From assembly GCF_000002235.5 (NCBI RefSeq), contig NW_022145601.1, forward strand, positions 20,805,889-20,869,888: DNA of 64,000 nt. The letters run 5' to 3'. Made by a program: the position numbers and the translations under genes. Positions 23,862 through 35,356 of this stretch are shown one piece after another (position 1 is the first letter of the stretch; the number at the start of each line of letters is the position of its first letter). The stretch comes from Strongylocentrotus purpuratus (taxonomy: Eukaryota > Echinodermata > Echinoidea > Camarodonta > Strongylocentrotidae). The notes under the pieces were generated by a model that did not search any database, was not told the DNA's origin, and worked only from the letters and a program-made list of their open reading frames with translations.

Positions 23862-24085
23862 GGAGGTGTTGTGGTTTAGTGGTTCATTTACTTGATTCTC
23901 AATCCAAGGGGTGAGGGTTAAAATCAAAGCCCTGCACTATGAAACGTCTTCTGGCGAGACATTTATCCACATTTGCCACTCTCAATCCAGGTGTAAATGG
24001 GTACCTGGCAAGTGCTAGGGGTAATACAGATTGCAGGGCCCTTTGGAAGATCGATGCTGATGAGGGTTCCCTGGGTAAACAATAT
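23862..24085 (+). mobile_element. tRNA-derived SINE (copy 2)
   Basis: Head GTTGTGGTTTAGTGGTTCAT, body TTTGCCACTCTCAATCCAGG and GGGTACCTGGCAAG, end GAGGGTTCCCTGGGTAAACA. Related to the reversed copy at 35395-35640. Confidence 0.75.
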
Positions 24086-24134
24086 CATCATTACATTGTA
24101 TTTCATTATATCATACTTGGAGCACAGCGTTGGC

Positions 24135-24385
24135 CGCATATACACTTCTGACTGAGCAAATGTACAAATTACCCCTAAATATCCACAGATCTTTTAAAAA
24201 TGGAGAACTCCCACTTTGTGCACTTAAGAATAATCACTGCCAAAGTGGTGGAGCTGCTTCATGGATACCTTTTGTTTGCCCTCTTAAAAAGCATACTTTC
24301 CCATCTATTTATCACAGATTGTGCTGTCTGTGCATAAATGAACAGTGATTACATCACTTTTGTGAGCACGTAACCAGCACTCCTC
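24135..24385 (+). repeat. Dispersed repeat, ATCCACAGATC family (copy 1)
   Basis: Shares AATATCCACAGATCTT, AGAATAATCACTGCCAAAGT and ATACCTTTTGTTTGCC with 41655-41890, and in reverse with about 52830-53010. Type unknown. Confidence 0.65.
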
Positions 24386-24723
24386 TTGAATGGGTTTCAG
24401 TGCAAATCAAGGGTTCAGCGATAGAAAGACGTAACTCAAGATTTTGCCAAAATGAGTATCTGATATTAAAATGTTCAGAAAAATGTGGGCTTTCCAGGAA
24501 ACCCAACCATTGATGTCAATGGCTAGTGAAACATAGACTTAACTCCGGCCCAAGCGCTCCGTGACACATAAACAATTTTTTCTCAAAATGGCCAAAATGG
24601 AATTACATCTTTGTGTCACTGAACCCTCTAAATGACCTTTATCTGCCGATGTACAGATAGTATCTCTAAACTAGCTCTCTTATTTACATTGTACTTCATC
24701 GAGGCAAGAATTATCACTATGAC

Positions 24724-24918
24724 CTATGACCTCTGACCTCCTGTTAGGGTATAATAATAACCCTTCTTATTGAGGAGTTCTTGATGACTCCCGCTCTCGA
24801 CGACGACCCCGTCTCTGATAACTGCGATGATGTCCGCGTTCTGAATCGTGGAGAGACGATGGGCAATGACGATGGATGTCCGGCCTTCTACGGCAGCGTC
24901 CAAAGCCTCTTGTACAAT
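24724..24918 (-). CDS. ABCB1: ABC transporter exon 25 (NBD2 H-loop and C-terminus)
   Basis: [64 protein letters not shown], then TAG at 24726-24724. Acceptor CTGTTAG. The 3' untranslated region continues to the left; its end was not located. Confidence 0.96.
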   Translation of the reverse strand: MVQEALDAAVEGRTSIVIAHRLSTIQNADIIAVIRDGVVVESGSHQELLNKKGYYYTLTGGQRS

Positions 24919-27900
24919 CTAACAGAGCAAGAAGAGGTGATTCATCATAAGAAATTAAATGTTTGGTTGATGTACATGTTAGGAGTAAAATGTAGTACAA
25001 GTTCTTATTTACTTGTTGGTAATACTTAACTTTTGAAAAAACATATTAAAAAACCAATTTTGGAAATGCCCCCATCTCAAAAAATGAAATGGAAGCTCTT
25101 ATTACCATTCATGTGAAAGATGTGTTTTAACTAAACCATAATAATACAAATTTTGCTGGGAAACCGCCTACCAATTGATATATTTGGCAAAGTATTATAT
25201 CTATCCGGACCGGACAGATATGGCCTATGTGTTGTGTAGTCCCTTATACATCTTTCCGTGTACAGTGCTTTTAATTTTCCCAAGACTGGGCCAAATTTCT
25301 TATCATTTTGATGATTCCAGAACCTTGCAGTACACACCAATACTTATATGCTAGATGATCAACCTTTTCTGATCGATTTCACAACGTTTCTTTCACAATG
25401 CAATCGCTTGACCAGAACTGGTCTTTACCTTTAATGTTGATTAAATCGTTCAAAATGTCAATGGATGATGGGTAAAAGTATGGAATTCCAACACAGACAT
25501 TAACACAGAGAGACACGCCAGAGGGCAGGGTATAATCTAACCTTAAATACAATGAAATCTGTATAGAAAGACTGCCACAAGGAAAACAACAAATTGTTTA
25601 TGGGAGGCAGGTTGTTTTATACTTCACTTTATATCTCTACAGGTGGTCGCTAAAGCAGAATCAATTGCAGGTTTGATTGCAGGTTTGATTGCAGATTTGA
25701 TTGAAGGTTTGATAGCAGGTTTAATTGCAGGTTTGATTTGCAGGTGTGATAGCAGATTTGATTGCAGGTTTGATTGCAGGTTTGATTGCAGGTTTGATTG
25801 CAGGATTGACCCTCTATTGGTTCCTAGAAGCCAGTATATGTGTAAGACAAGAGTACTAGTTTAGTTACCTTTTCGCTCTCTGTATCAAGTGCTGAGGTAG
25901 CTTCATCCAGGAGTAGGATACGAGGATTTCTAGCCAGAGCTCTGGCGATGGCTACTCTCTGCTTCTGACCACCTGATAACTGAGCTCCTTTCTCTCCTAC
26001 CAATGTGTCATAACCCTAGAAATAAGAGGGAAAAGGGTTTCACGTAAGTAATCTGTTTGTGTAGTGGTTCATTCATGGTCATACATGTTAGTTTCAATGA
26101 CAAATCATTTTTACTTTATTTAATTACAAAATGGCAAATTCTTAACTACATACAAGAAGGAGCATTTAAGAGGAAGGGGGAAGGAGGGAGGGAGACAAAG
26201 GAGGAGGAAGAAGAAGGGAGGCAGAAGGGGGAGGAAGAGGAAAGAAGGAGAAAGAAGGAGAAGGAAGGAGAAAAGGAGCAAAAAGGAGGAGCATGGAAGA
26301 GGACGGAGGAAAGAGGGAGGGGAACAAAGGAGAAGGAAGAAGAAGGGAGGAAAAAGGGGAGGAAAAGGAAAGAAGGTGAAAGGAGAAGAAAGGGAAAGAT
26401 TGAGGAAGGATAAAAGGAGGAAAGGGAGGAAGAGGCCTATGTTTTATCTTTTATCATTTTTTATCATCTTTTACCACTTGGAATTGCATATATTCGTGTG
26501 AATCATCTCAATATGTTGCTATTCTTCTGCTGAGCTGATATCCAGTATTCTTGCCACTTCTCTAGAACTTATATCGTAAGTTTATATATTGCATGTTTTT
26601 TACGACTCTTCGTCTCCGATATACGTAGTCCCAGACATGGCAAGTAAAGTACGTTCGAATAAATATCATGGTAAACCTGGAGAAAAAACTTTTAAGTACA
26701 AACTGCCCAAAGGGATTACAAGTGGAAGTATTTCCTTTTCACTCAGCCTAATTTTCAATTGCCATAAATCTGTGCCCCAGGGACTTTCGCCGACAGACTT
26801 TTATTTGGGCGAACTATCACAAATTTATCCCGATTTGAACATTGAGATAGGTCGCCATTTTGTAATCATCGACGAACCTGATCGTACGAACCATTCAACA
26901 TCTTCAATGTCTAACAATAGTTCTATTGTCAGTATCAACAATGATGAAAGCACTCAAAGTGAGGATCACGACCCTGTACGAAACTGCATGTTATGTAACT
27001 TGATGTGTGACGTAACAGAGAGCATTTGTATGAAATGCAGATGTATTAATCAACGACTTGATCAACTTACAATGGATATGAAACAGGTTAAGCACGCCAT
27101 TGTCGCTATGCTTGACAACCCACAGTCAAACACGTCATCATCTCAACGACCTCCATTTTCAAGCACCCACCAAACGTCACAACCGTCACCCCCAGGCACA
27201 TCCAGTCTACCAGTCCATCCTCCAAGGCCACGGAAGGGACCATCATCATCATCTCAACCCCCTGGGATACCATCTCGATCTTCTTTTCCTCAGGCTGCCC
27301 CAGCTCCCGTACCCTCCCAAGCCGCCACAGCTGAACCCTACCAGTACGCCTTCCCTCCGCTACGCCCATCGAGCTACATTAATCCTCCATACCCACCAAA
27401 ACCTCATCCGAACGCCTACGCACCATCGCATTATCTTTCACCCCCGAGCCACCCCCAGCCACCACGCCCCACATTTCAACCATCAATGTTCACGCCAAGA
27501 CAACGATCAACTACCGCGACGCGTTTTGGTCCCTATGGAAACAGAGCATATGCATCAGTAGTCCGCGAATCATCTACAATGTACGGGACATGTTGCGAAT
27601 ACTGCGCTGAACCCAATCATAGAGCTAACACTTGTCGACATGGAATCCAACTCCAATGTCGCCGATGTAACCAGCTTGGTCACAAAGAGAAGTTTTGCAC
27701 TTATTAAAAGACTGGCCAAGAAGAGAGTGCCAATGATCACTCGCCTGTGCACCTCGACGAGCCTAATATTAAAACATGTACTCCATATTTTGAACATGAC
27801 AATAAAAATAATCCAAACAATCTAAAATGTATATCCTTAAATGCAAGAAGCGTTGTGAATAAGATCGACGAAATAAGAACAATTATTGAACATGATAAAC

Positions 27901-30900
27901 CTGATGTTTTTTGTATTACGGAGACTCATTTATGTCCGGAAATTTTATCTTCTGAGATATTTCCCCAAAATTTTAAGGTAGTACGAAAAGATAGGAATAG
28001 ACATGGTGGAGGAATTCTTATAGCATATCATAATATTTTGTCAGTACTCCATAGAGAAGACCTTGAGTCAAACTGCGAAATTATTTGGTGCGAATTATTT
28101 TTTAAAGAAACAAAATCTATTTTTCTTGGAGTTTTTTATAGACCTCCAAACAGTAAAATAGAAAGTATTTATGAATTTGAAAAATCTATGTCATTAATAA
28201 CTCATAATGGTAAAAAAATATGCAATGTTATTCTGACAGGAGATTTTAATTTACCAAGTTTGAAATGGGTAAACGGATATAATGTCACATCCGAAAACTC
28301 TGAGTTAACAAAATATTTTATGTCGGTTATTGACAACAATTTTCTATATCAACATGTAAGTCAACCAACAAGAATTACTGATAAGACTTGTAACATACTA
28401 GATTTATTATTTACGTCTCATCCATCAGATGTGTCTAAAGTTAATATAATTCCTGGTATAAGTGACCATGAGGCTATAAGTTTCATTATTTGTTGTATGA
28501 ATAACAGTGAATTAAAAAAGAAACATATATATTTTTATTCTAAAGCTAACTTTGAACAATTCCGAAAAGATTTGAAAGAAGCACCTTTATCTGAAGAAAA
28601 CAGAGATGTTAATGTGAAAGAATATTGGCAGTTGATTAAATCTACAATAATAAAGATTTGTGATGCAAATGTTCCGCATGGTAATTTAAGAAAAGGATCA
28701 AATGTTCCGTGGGTAGATAAGGATTTAAGGAAATTGATGAGAAAAAGAAATAGAGCGTTTAAGAAAGCTAAAAGAACAACTAAGAGAACCCAATGGGAAA
28801 AATACAGACAGTTGAGAAAAGAAGTAAAAAAGAAAGTTAAATTGAAATATGTGAATTATTTACGCAATGATATATGCAATAGTCTTAAACGTAATCCTAA
28901 ACTTTTTTGGAATTTTATTAAGTCCAGAAAGTGTGACCGTGGTATGATAGATTGCTTAAATGTCAGTGGTAGAATTATTACTGAAGATCAACAAAAAGCT
29001 GATGTTTTTAATGAACAATTTAATCAAATTTTTAGTAATTGTGAAACCCTTTCCCAGCCCGAATTAAATATTAATGCTCCTATTATGGAGGATATTCAAT
29101 GTACCGAAGCTGAAGTCTTAAAGTTGTTAAAGAATGTAGACATTTCAAAAGCGCAAGGCCCCGATGAATTAGCCCCATATTTGTTGAAAGAAGGTGCAGA
29201 ACAATTGGCACCTGCTCTTTGTAAACTTTATAAGCCCGAATCAAATAGTAATGCTCCTATTATGGAGGATATTCAATGTACCGAAGCTGAAGTCTTAAAG
29301 TTGTTAAAGAATGTAGACATTTCAAAAGCGCAAGGCCCCGATGAATTAGCCCCATGTTTGTTGAAAGAAGGTGCAGAACAATTGGCACCTGCTCTTTGTA
29401 AACTTTTTAATCTGTCTTTGTCATCAGGTGTATTGCCAGCCGATTGGCAAAAAGCTAATATATGTCCATTGTATAAAAAGGGTAACAAACAGGATCCGGG
29501 TAATTATCGCCCTATATCTCTTACGTCCATTACATGCAAGATCTTAGAACGCATAATTTGTAAACGTCTTATTGAACATTTTAATGAAAATAATATACTA
29601 TGTGACAATCAACATGGTTTTCGGGAAAAAAGAAGTTGTGAAACACAACTTATAGAAGCAATTAATGATTGGAGTTATAATATGGAGTCTGGTTCAAGCG
29701 TCCACATTGCTTTCCTTGATTTTGCAAAGGCGTTTGATAGTGTACCTCACGACCTTTTAAGAACAAAACTTGAAATGTATGGTGTAAGATCTCAAAATTT
29801 AGAATGGATAATGAATTTTTTACAGAATAGATATCAAAGGGTGGTTATAAATGGCGAATGTTCTTCATGGATCAAAGTTAAATCAGGCGTTCCGCAAGGA
29901 ACAATTTTAGGCCCGATATTGTTTTTATGTTTCATTAATGATATGCCTAATAATATTTCATCAACTATTCGATTATATGCGGACGATTGTATATTGTACC
30001 GTCCAATTTTCAATGTAGATGATTGCAAGATATTACAAAATGATTTAGAAGTTTTAAGTAAATGGTCTGAAACATGGATGCTCGACTTTAATGTATCAAA
30101 GTGTAAAACTATGAAAATGTCTCGAAAGCTTCACGATATAACATATAATTATTCTCTCAATGGACAGGAGTTAACAAATGTAAAGTCTGAAAAATACTTA
30201 GGTCTTGTAATAAATGATTCTTTAAACTGGAACGACCATTGCACTGACTTATATACAAAATGTAACAGGATCATGGGAATTATAAGACGGAATTTTGTTA
30301 ATTGTCCAAAGTCTATTTTAAAAAGTCTTTTTGAATCACTAATTCGCTCACGTTTAGAATATTGTTGTACAGCATGGGATCCCTATAGAAACACACACAA
30401 AGAGAGGATTGAACGTATTCAAAAACGTTACGTAAGGATGATGTGTAAGGATTGGTCTACGAGTTATAACGTGTTATTACAAAATGTCAAAATGAATTTA
30501 TTAGAAAATAGACGAAAGTACCATAGACTTGTTTTTTACTATAAGATTGTAAATAACTTGATTAATGTAGGAGAAGTAAATAGGTGCACACGAGCGAACA
30601 GAATAGGAAGAAATGATAATACTTTTAAGATGCACGTTCCATATGCCAGAACAGACTATTATATGAAATCCTTTTATCCCCAAACAATTAATGAATGGAA
30701 TCAACTCCCACAAACAGTAGTAAACAGTCAATTGCTAAATACCTTTAAATCGGCTCTGGTAAAACATCTCAATCTAGATTTTTAAAATAGAAGTGTCTTG
30801 CAATTTCTAACTTGTATTTCTGTTGTTGTATTTATATTGAACTATAACCTATGTCATACTTCGATATTTTATGTATTAGTATTTACTGTGTAATTATGTA

Positions 30901-33900
30901 TGCCATTTTACTGTCCATATCTGGGATGCAAACTTGTATGGGTTTTTCTAAACCTTGTTTTGTAACCCAAGACATGTATATATTTTTATATTGTCTGAAT
31001 AAAATCAAATCAAAATCAAATCAAAAGGGATAACGAGGGAGGAAGGACAGGGAAGGAGGAAGGAGGAAGAGAAGGGGAGAACAAAATGGAGATAGAAAGA
31101 AAGAGGAAATCGCAGACTCACTGTAGGTAAAGTAGAGATGAAGTCATGAATGTTGGCCATCTTGGCAACCCTTTCAATGTCCGCCATGTCCATCTCCCCA
31201 TCCACGCTGTACTGAATATTCTCCTTGATGGAGCATGCAAAGAGAATAGGCTCCTGACTGACGACCGATATGTTAGCTCTGAGCCACTGCACGTTCAGAT
31301 CCGTGATGCTCTTCCCATCTATAGACTACGGACAATTGACAAAAGATGGATAGGGAAAGTGGCATTATGTGGCTTGATAGGACTCGATTACACTTCCATG
31401 AACAAAAGAGCATATTAAAGATTACAAAGAGGACAAGAATGTGACTTATTATTAGAAAACAGACCATCGACTAACGCTTGGGAGCCCCAAGAGAAAACAA
31501 ACTGTCATAAGAAACTAAGTTGTACATTTTGTGGTTTGGATGCACATCAGTTAGCTTATGATTCTGGGCTGGTATTCAATGAAAATCATACTTTAGAATC
31601 ATTGGACTTTTACTCAACCTCGGGCCAACATCGATGTTCAGTAGCACCTCATTTTACCCAAAGTCAAATAAGATGCAACTGAGTCCAAGACAGCTAGCAG
31701 ACATCAGCTAATTACTTGGAAAGCCAGGCAGTTCATACATGCATGCCCATGGTTAGATCAATCCTCATGTATTATAAGGAGTAGAATCATTTTGATATCT
31801 TACCACTGAGCCTTGCTCGGGATCATAGAATCTTTCTAAGAGTGATACCAGGGTACTTTTACCACACCCACTCTCTCCTACCAGCGCTACAGTCTGGCCT
31901 GGTTTGATCGTTAGATTGAGTCCCTTGAGGATGTCTACGTCCGGTCTGGTAGGATACTTGAAGTCGATGGTGTTGTAGCAAATCTCTCCATTCAAGGTAC
32001 TCTGTAATAGAACACAAAACCAAGAGAAATATCCGGTAATACAATTCTCAATAGATTGAAAAAAATTGAAACTGAAAACTAATGCTACAATATTATTTGT
32101 AAATCTTGAATGTTATATTTGTCAGAACATTGACATACAAATATACAAAACATGTGTTACATTTGTTTTGTAGAAAATAAAAAATAATGCTGTAGTACAC
32201 ATTTATAACTTAACTGCTAAAGAGACAAGTGTAATTCATATCACCACAATATATACTCTGACATTAATTAGTTTATGACAAAATTTATACATCACAAGAC
32301 ACAACATGAAAATGACAACCAGTATTTCTTTAAAACCTTTGAACTGAAGAACAATTTTACACATGCTACTGCATTGCTACATTAAAAAAATACAGTTTAC
32401 TGAGTGGAACACTAATCCTAAATCATTGCATTCACTTGTAGGTTTCAGAGGTAAAACATTTTATAACCCATCACCATCCCCAAATCAGGATTGCTTTGCT
32501 CGAGTTCATTCTATGAGTGACACAGTGCATGGGAATTGTAGCAAGCTACATGTATTGGTGTGTTATACATGGATAAGCATACCAAAAGATTCCAAGCCAG
32601 TCGTATATTTTTCAGATATTTATCTTCTAAACTGTTTTTTTTTTAATCTGCAAATAAGTGACAAATATTGTGTATGACTTACAGGTTTAAGGCCGCTCTT
32701 GGAATAGTTATCAATAAGAGGTTTTGTGGCAAATAAATTGAGGATGACATTAGCGGAGTGCCTGGCTTTGGCATAGTCTGGCAGGAAAGCTGATGCTTGA
32801 CCAAGTGAGATACCGGCAAAGGCGATACCAAAGACAACTCTGCAATCAAGAAAGCAATATAACATATTAAAGTCGATGGATAAGTAATCATATGAATCTT
32901 TCCAGAGTCATAGGCTGTTCTACATATAACAGCTCAAATTATGATATTTGCAATACTAAAAATGATATTACTTTTGTTAATTTTTTTTTTAAAAGGTTAT
33001 AAAAGGGCTAACAATTTTTTTTTAAATACATAGAAGTTGGACCAACTAAATTACCTTGTTATCAATGTTTGCTATAACAATGTTCTTTATCATGAACTTC
33101 CTCTGTATTTCATCTTGAATTTCTGAAAACAGTCTTATGAATTGGATGTTTGAATCATATAACTCCAACTAAAGTTTCCTTGTAGGCCTGGATGTAAATA
33201 TTGTCTCCTCTCTTCTTCACCCTTGACAATCTGGATGTTTTATAATGCTTTTCTCTTTTCTCCTTCTTTTTGTTGATGAAATTTTTTTGCATTCTTCAAT
33301 GAAATTGTTATCATAAACTTAATAGACAGACATATTAACATGAAGCAAGTGAGATAACAGAAATACAGAAGCCCCACTGCACTAGTTTGGCCAGGAGGGA
33401 TTAGCTCTCCCTGCATGGTCACTGACAGGTGGTTATCTCATTAAATCAGCTCTCAATTGACATAAGAAAAAGAGGATCATGGGGGACCAGGGGACCAATA
33501 GTCACCGATTAGGCATCGTTTACTATATAGAGGGCGCAAGTAGCTATGATTAGTGCAGTTGGGCTTTAAACCTAAGTACAAGAGGTATGTTAGAACTCAC
33601 TTGAATACTTCATCCGTCGTCATCTCTCCCTGAGATACAAGGTAACCACCGAACCTGAAGGCTGCAGCGTACAAGAAGAACACCATGCCCTGGGTGATGC
33701 CAAAGGCTACAGCATAGTATTGAGTGTTCACCTGGCCCTGACTGCAGAGGAACAATGTCAAAGACAAGAAGAAAAAAAACGTCAGAGATAACGAAAAAGC
33801 GTAAAAGATAACAAAAAAAACATCAAAGATAACAAAAAATATGTCAAAGACATCGAGAAACCGTCACAAATAACACAAAGTCTGTGATAACATGATGTGT

Positions 33901-35322
33901 AAACAGTAAGGTAGCTTAGTGAACTGTAGCAGCACGAATAGACACATCCAGAATGCAAAAGCAATTAGGATGTTTGCTAATTAGAAATTCTTTTGTGACA
34001 TAATTCTTTCAATGAGAGTTTAGGTAACATTAAGCCTAATCAAGATAGTATGTGTTCAACAACCTAAGCCTAATCATGATAGTACATGTTCAACAACTCC
34101 ACAACCTAGCGATGTGGTTTGAACTCTATGTAATAAAATTATGATTTTCAAGAATTATGCATCCTGCGTTACGTACGTGTGGGGGTCTAAATCACTTCCT
34201 TTACTCGTCAGCTGGCCAAAGCATCCTTACCTTGACAAAGATATATATACATGTATATAGGTACGGTATCCCGTTTCTAGGACAATTACCCCCTGAGCAA
34301 TCACCCCCACGGAAAATTACCCCCCAGAAAACTACCTCCTAAGGACTATTACCCCCTGGATAATTACCCCCTTAGGACAACTGATATGAGGTATCCCAAC
34401 ACCCCCATATTCAGTTATTATTTGCTTATGTAATTACTTGCTCACTAATGTACGTTTCTAAGAATATTTCAGTCTACAGTACGCATTCTTTGCCCTAATT
34501 CTTTACATGACGTGAAACTGTATAGAGTTCAGTCTCACACTGGAAAATCACAAAAAGGAAAGAAAAACGAAAGACCCTGGAAAGAAAAAAATACTCATGA
34601 ACACACATTCCAAATACAACCTATGAATAACAAAGGGCTTCTTACACAAAAGGCAGCTGTAGCATATCGGCATATCCCTGGTACATTTTATCTTCTAGAG
34701 TGAGAGAGGCGACCGTCCGTACATTTTCTATGGCTTCAGCAGCGATCTATGTGTGACAAACAATGAAAGGAATGTAGATTTGAATGTAAAAAGTGTATTT
34801 ATGTCAGTAAATATATAATAGAGTGGTGAAGTGTGAAGTCATCAAAAACCTATTTTGGGAATTTCTCAATTTTTTTCTTCATTTTCCAAAAGAGCATCAA
34901 AAATAATGTCTAAATGTAGATTACCAATTGAATATGTTAAGTTCAGAACATTACGAGCCAGAGCAATATAACACTGAGTTCCTATAGGACATCTATTTCT
35001 TCAGGTGGTCATATCTCAGCCAATACTTTACATATTCAATTGGTTTTCAACATTCAAACATTATTTATGATGCTCTTTTAGAAAATGAAGAAAAGATTGA
35101 GAAATGACGGATGATAGTTTTTAACAAGAATTAAAACCATTCATGTAAATAATAACAAATGGTGATCATGGCATGATGAGCCTGGAAGCCTGTGGGTAAA
35201 CAGCAATTCTTTTTGTTCTTATTTTGTCCGGTGGGGCATAGCAAAGAGGTTTCCCATGTTCTTATGACCAGCAGAAATATGTGTTTAGTGTTTTACTGTC
35301 TTTTAAAATCATATGCCATGAC

Positions 35323-35356
<34 letters not shown>

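Larger units (their letters stand above)
26435..31026 (+). mobile_element. Nearly complete non-LTR retrotransposon (CR1/Jockey-type LINE)
   Basis: 4.6 kb holding a 5' region, ORF1 (26637-27707), ORF2 (endonuclease plus reverse transcriptase, 27708-30785) and a 3' tail of (AATCAAA)n-like repeats (30999-31026). It lies in the transporter intron between exons 24 and 23, antisense to that gene, inside a purine-rich tract. The left border is set only by where the purine tract stops. The target-site duplication is unclear. The frames are intact apart from the points noted under ORF2, which suggests recent activity. Confidence 0.85.

Noticed and set aside
27100..27561. 153-codon frame overlapping the Pro-rich part of LINE ORF1
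   Set aside because: Out-of-frame shadow of ORF1 with no domain of its own.
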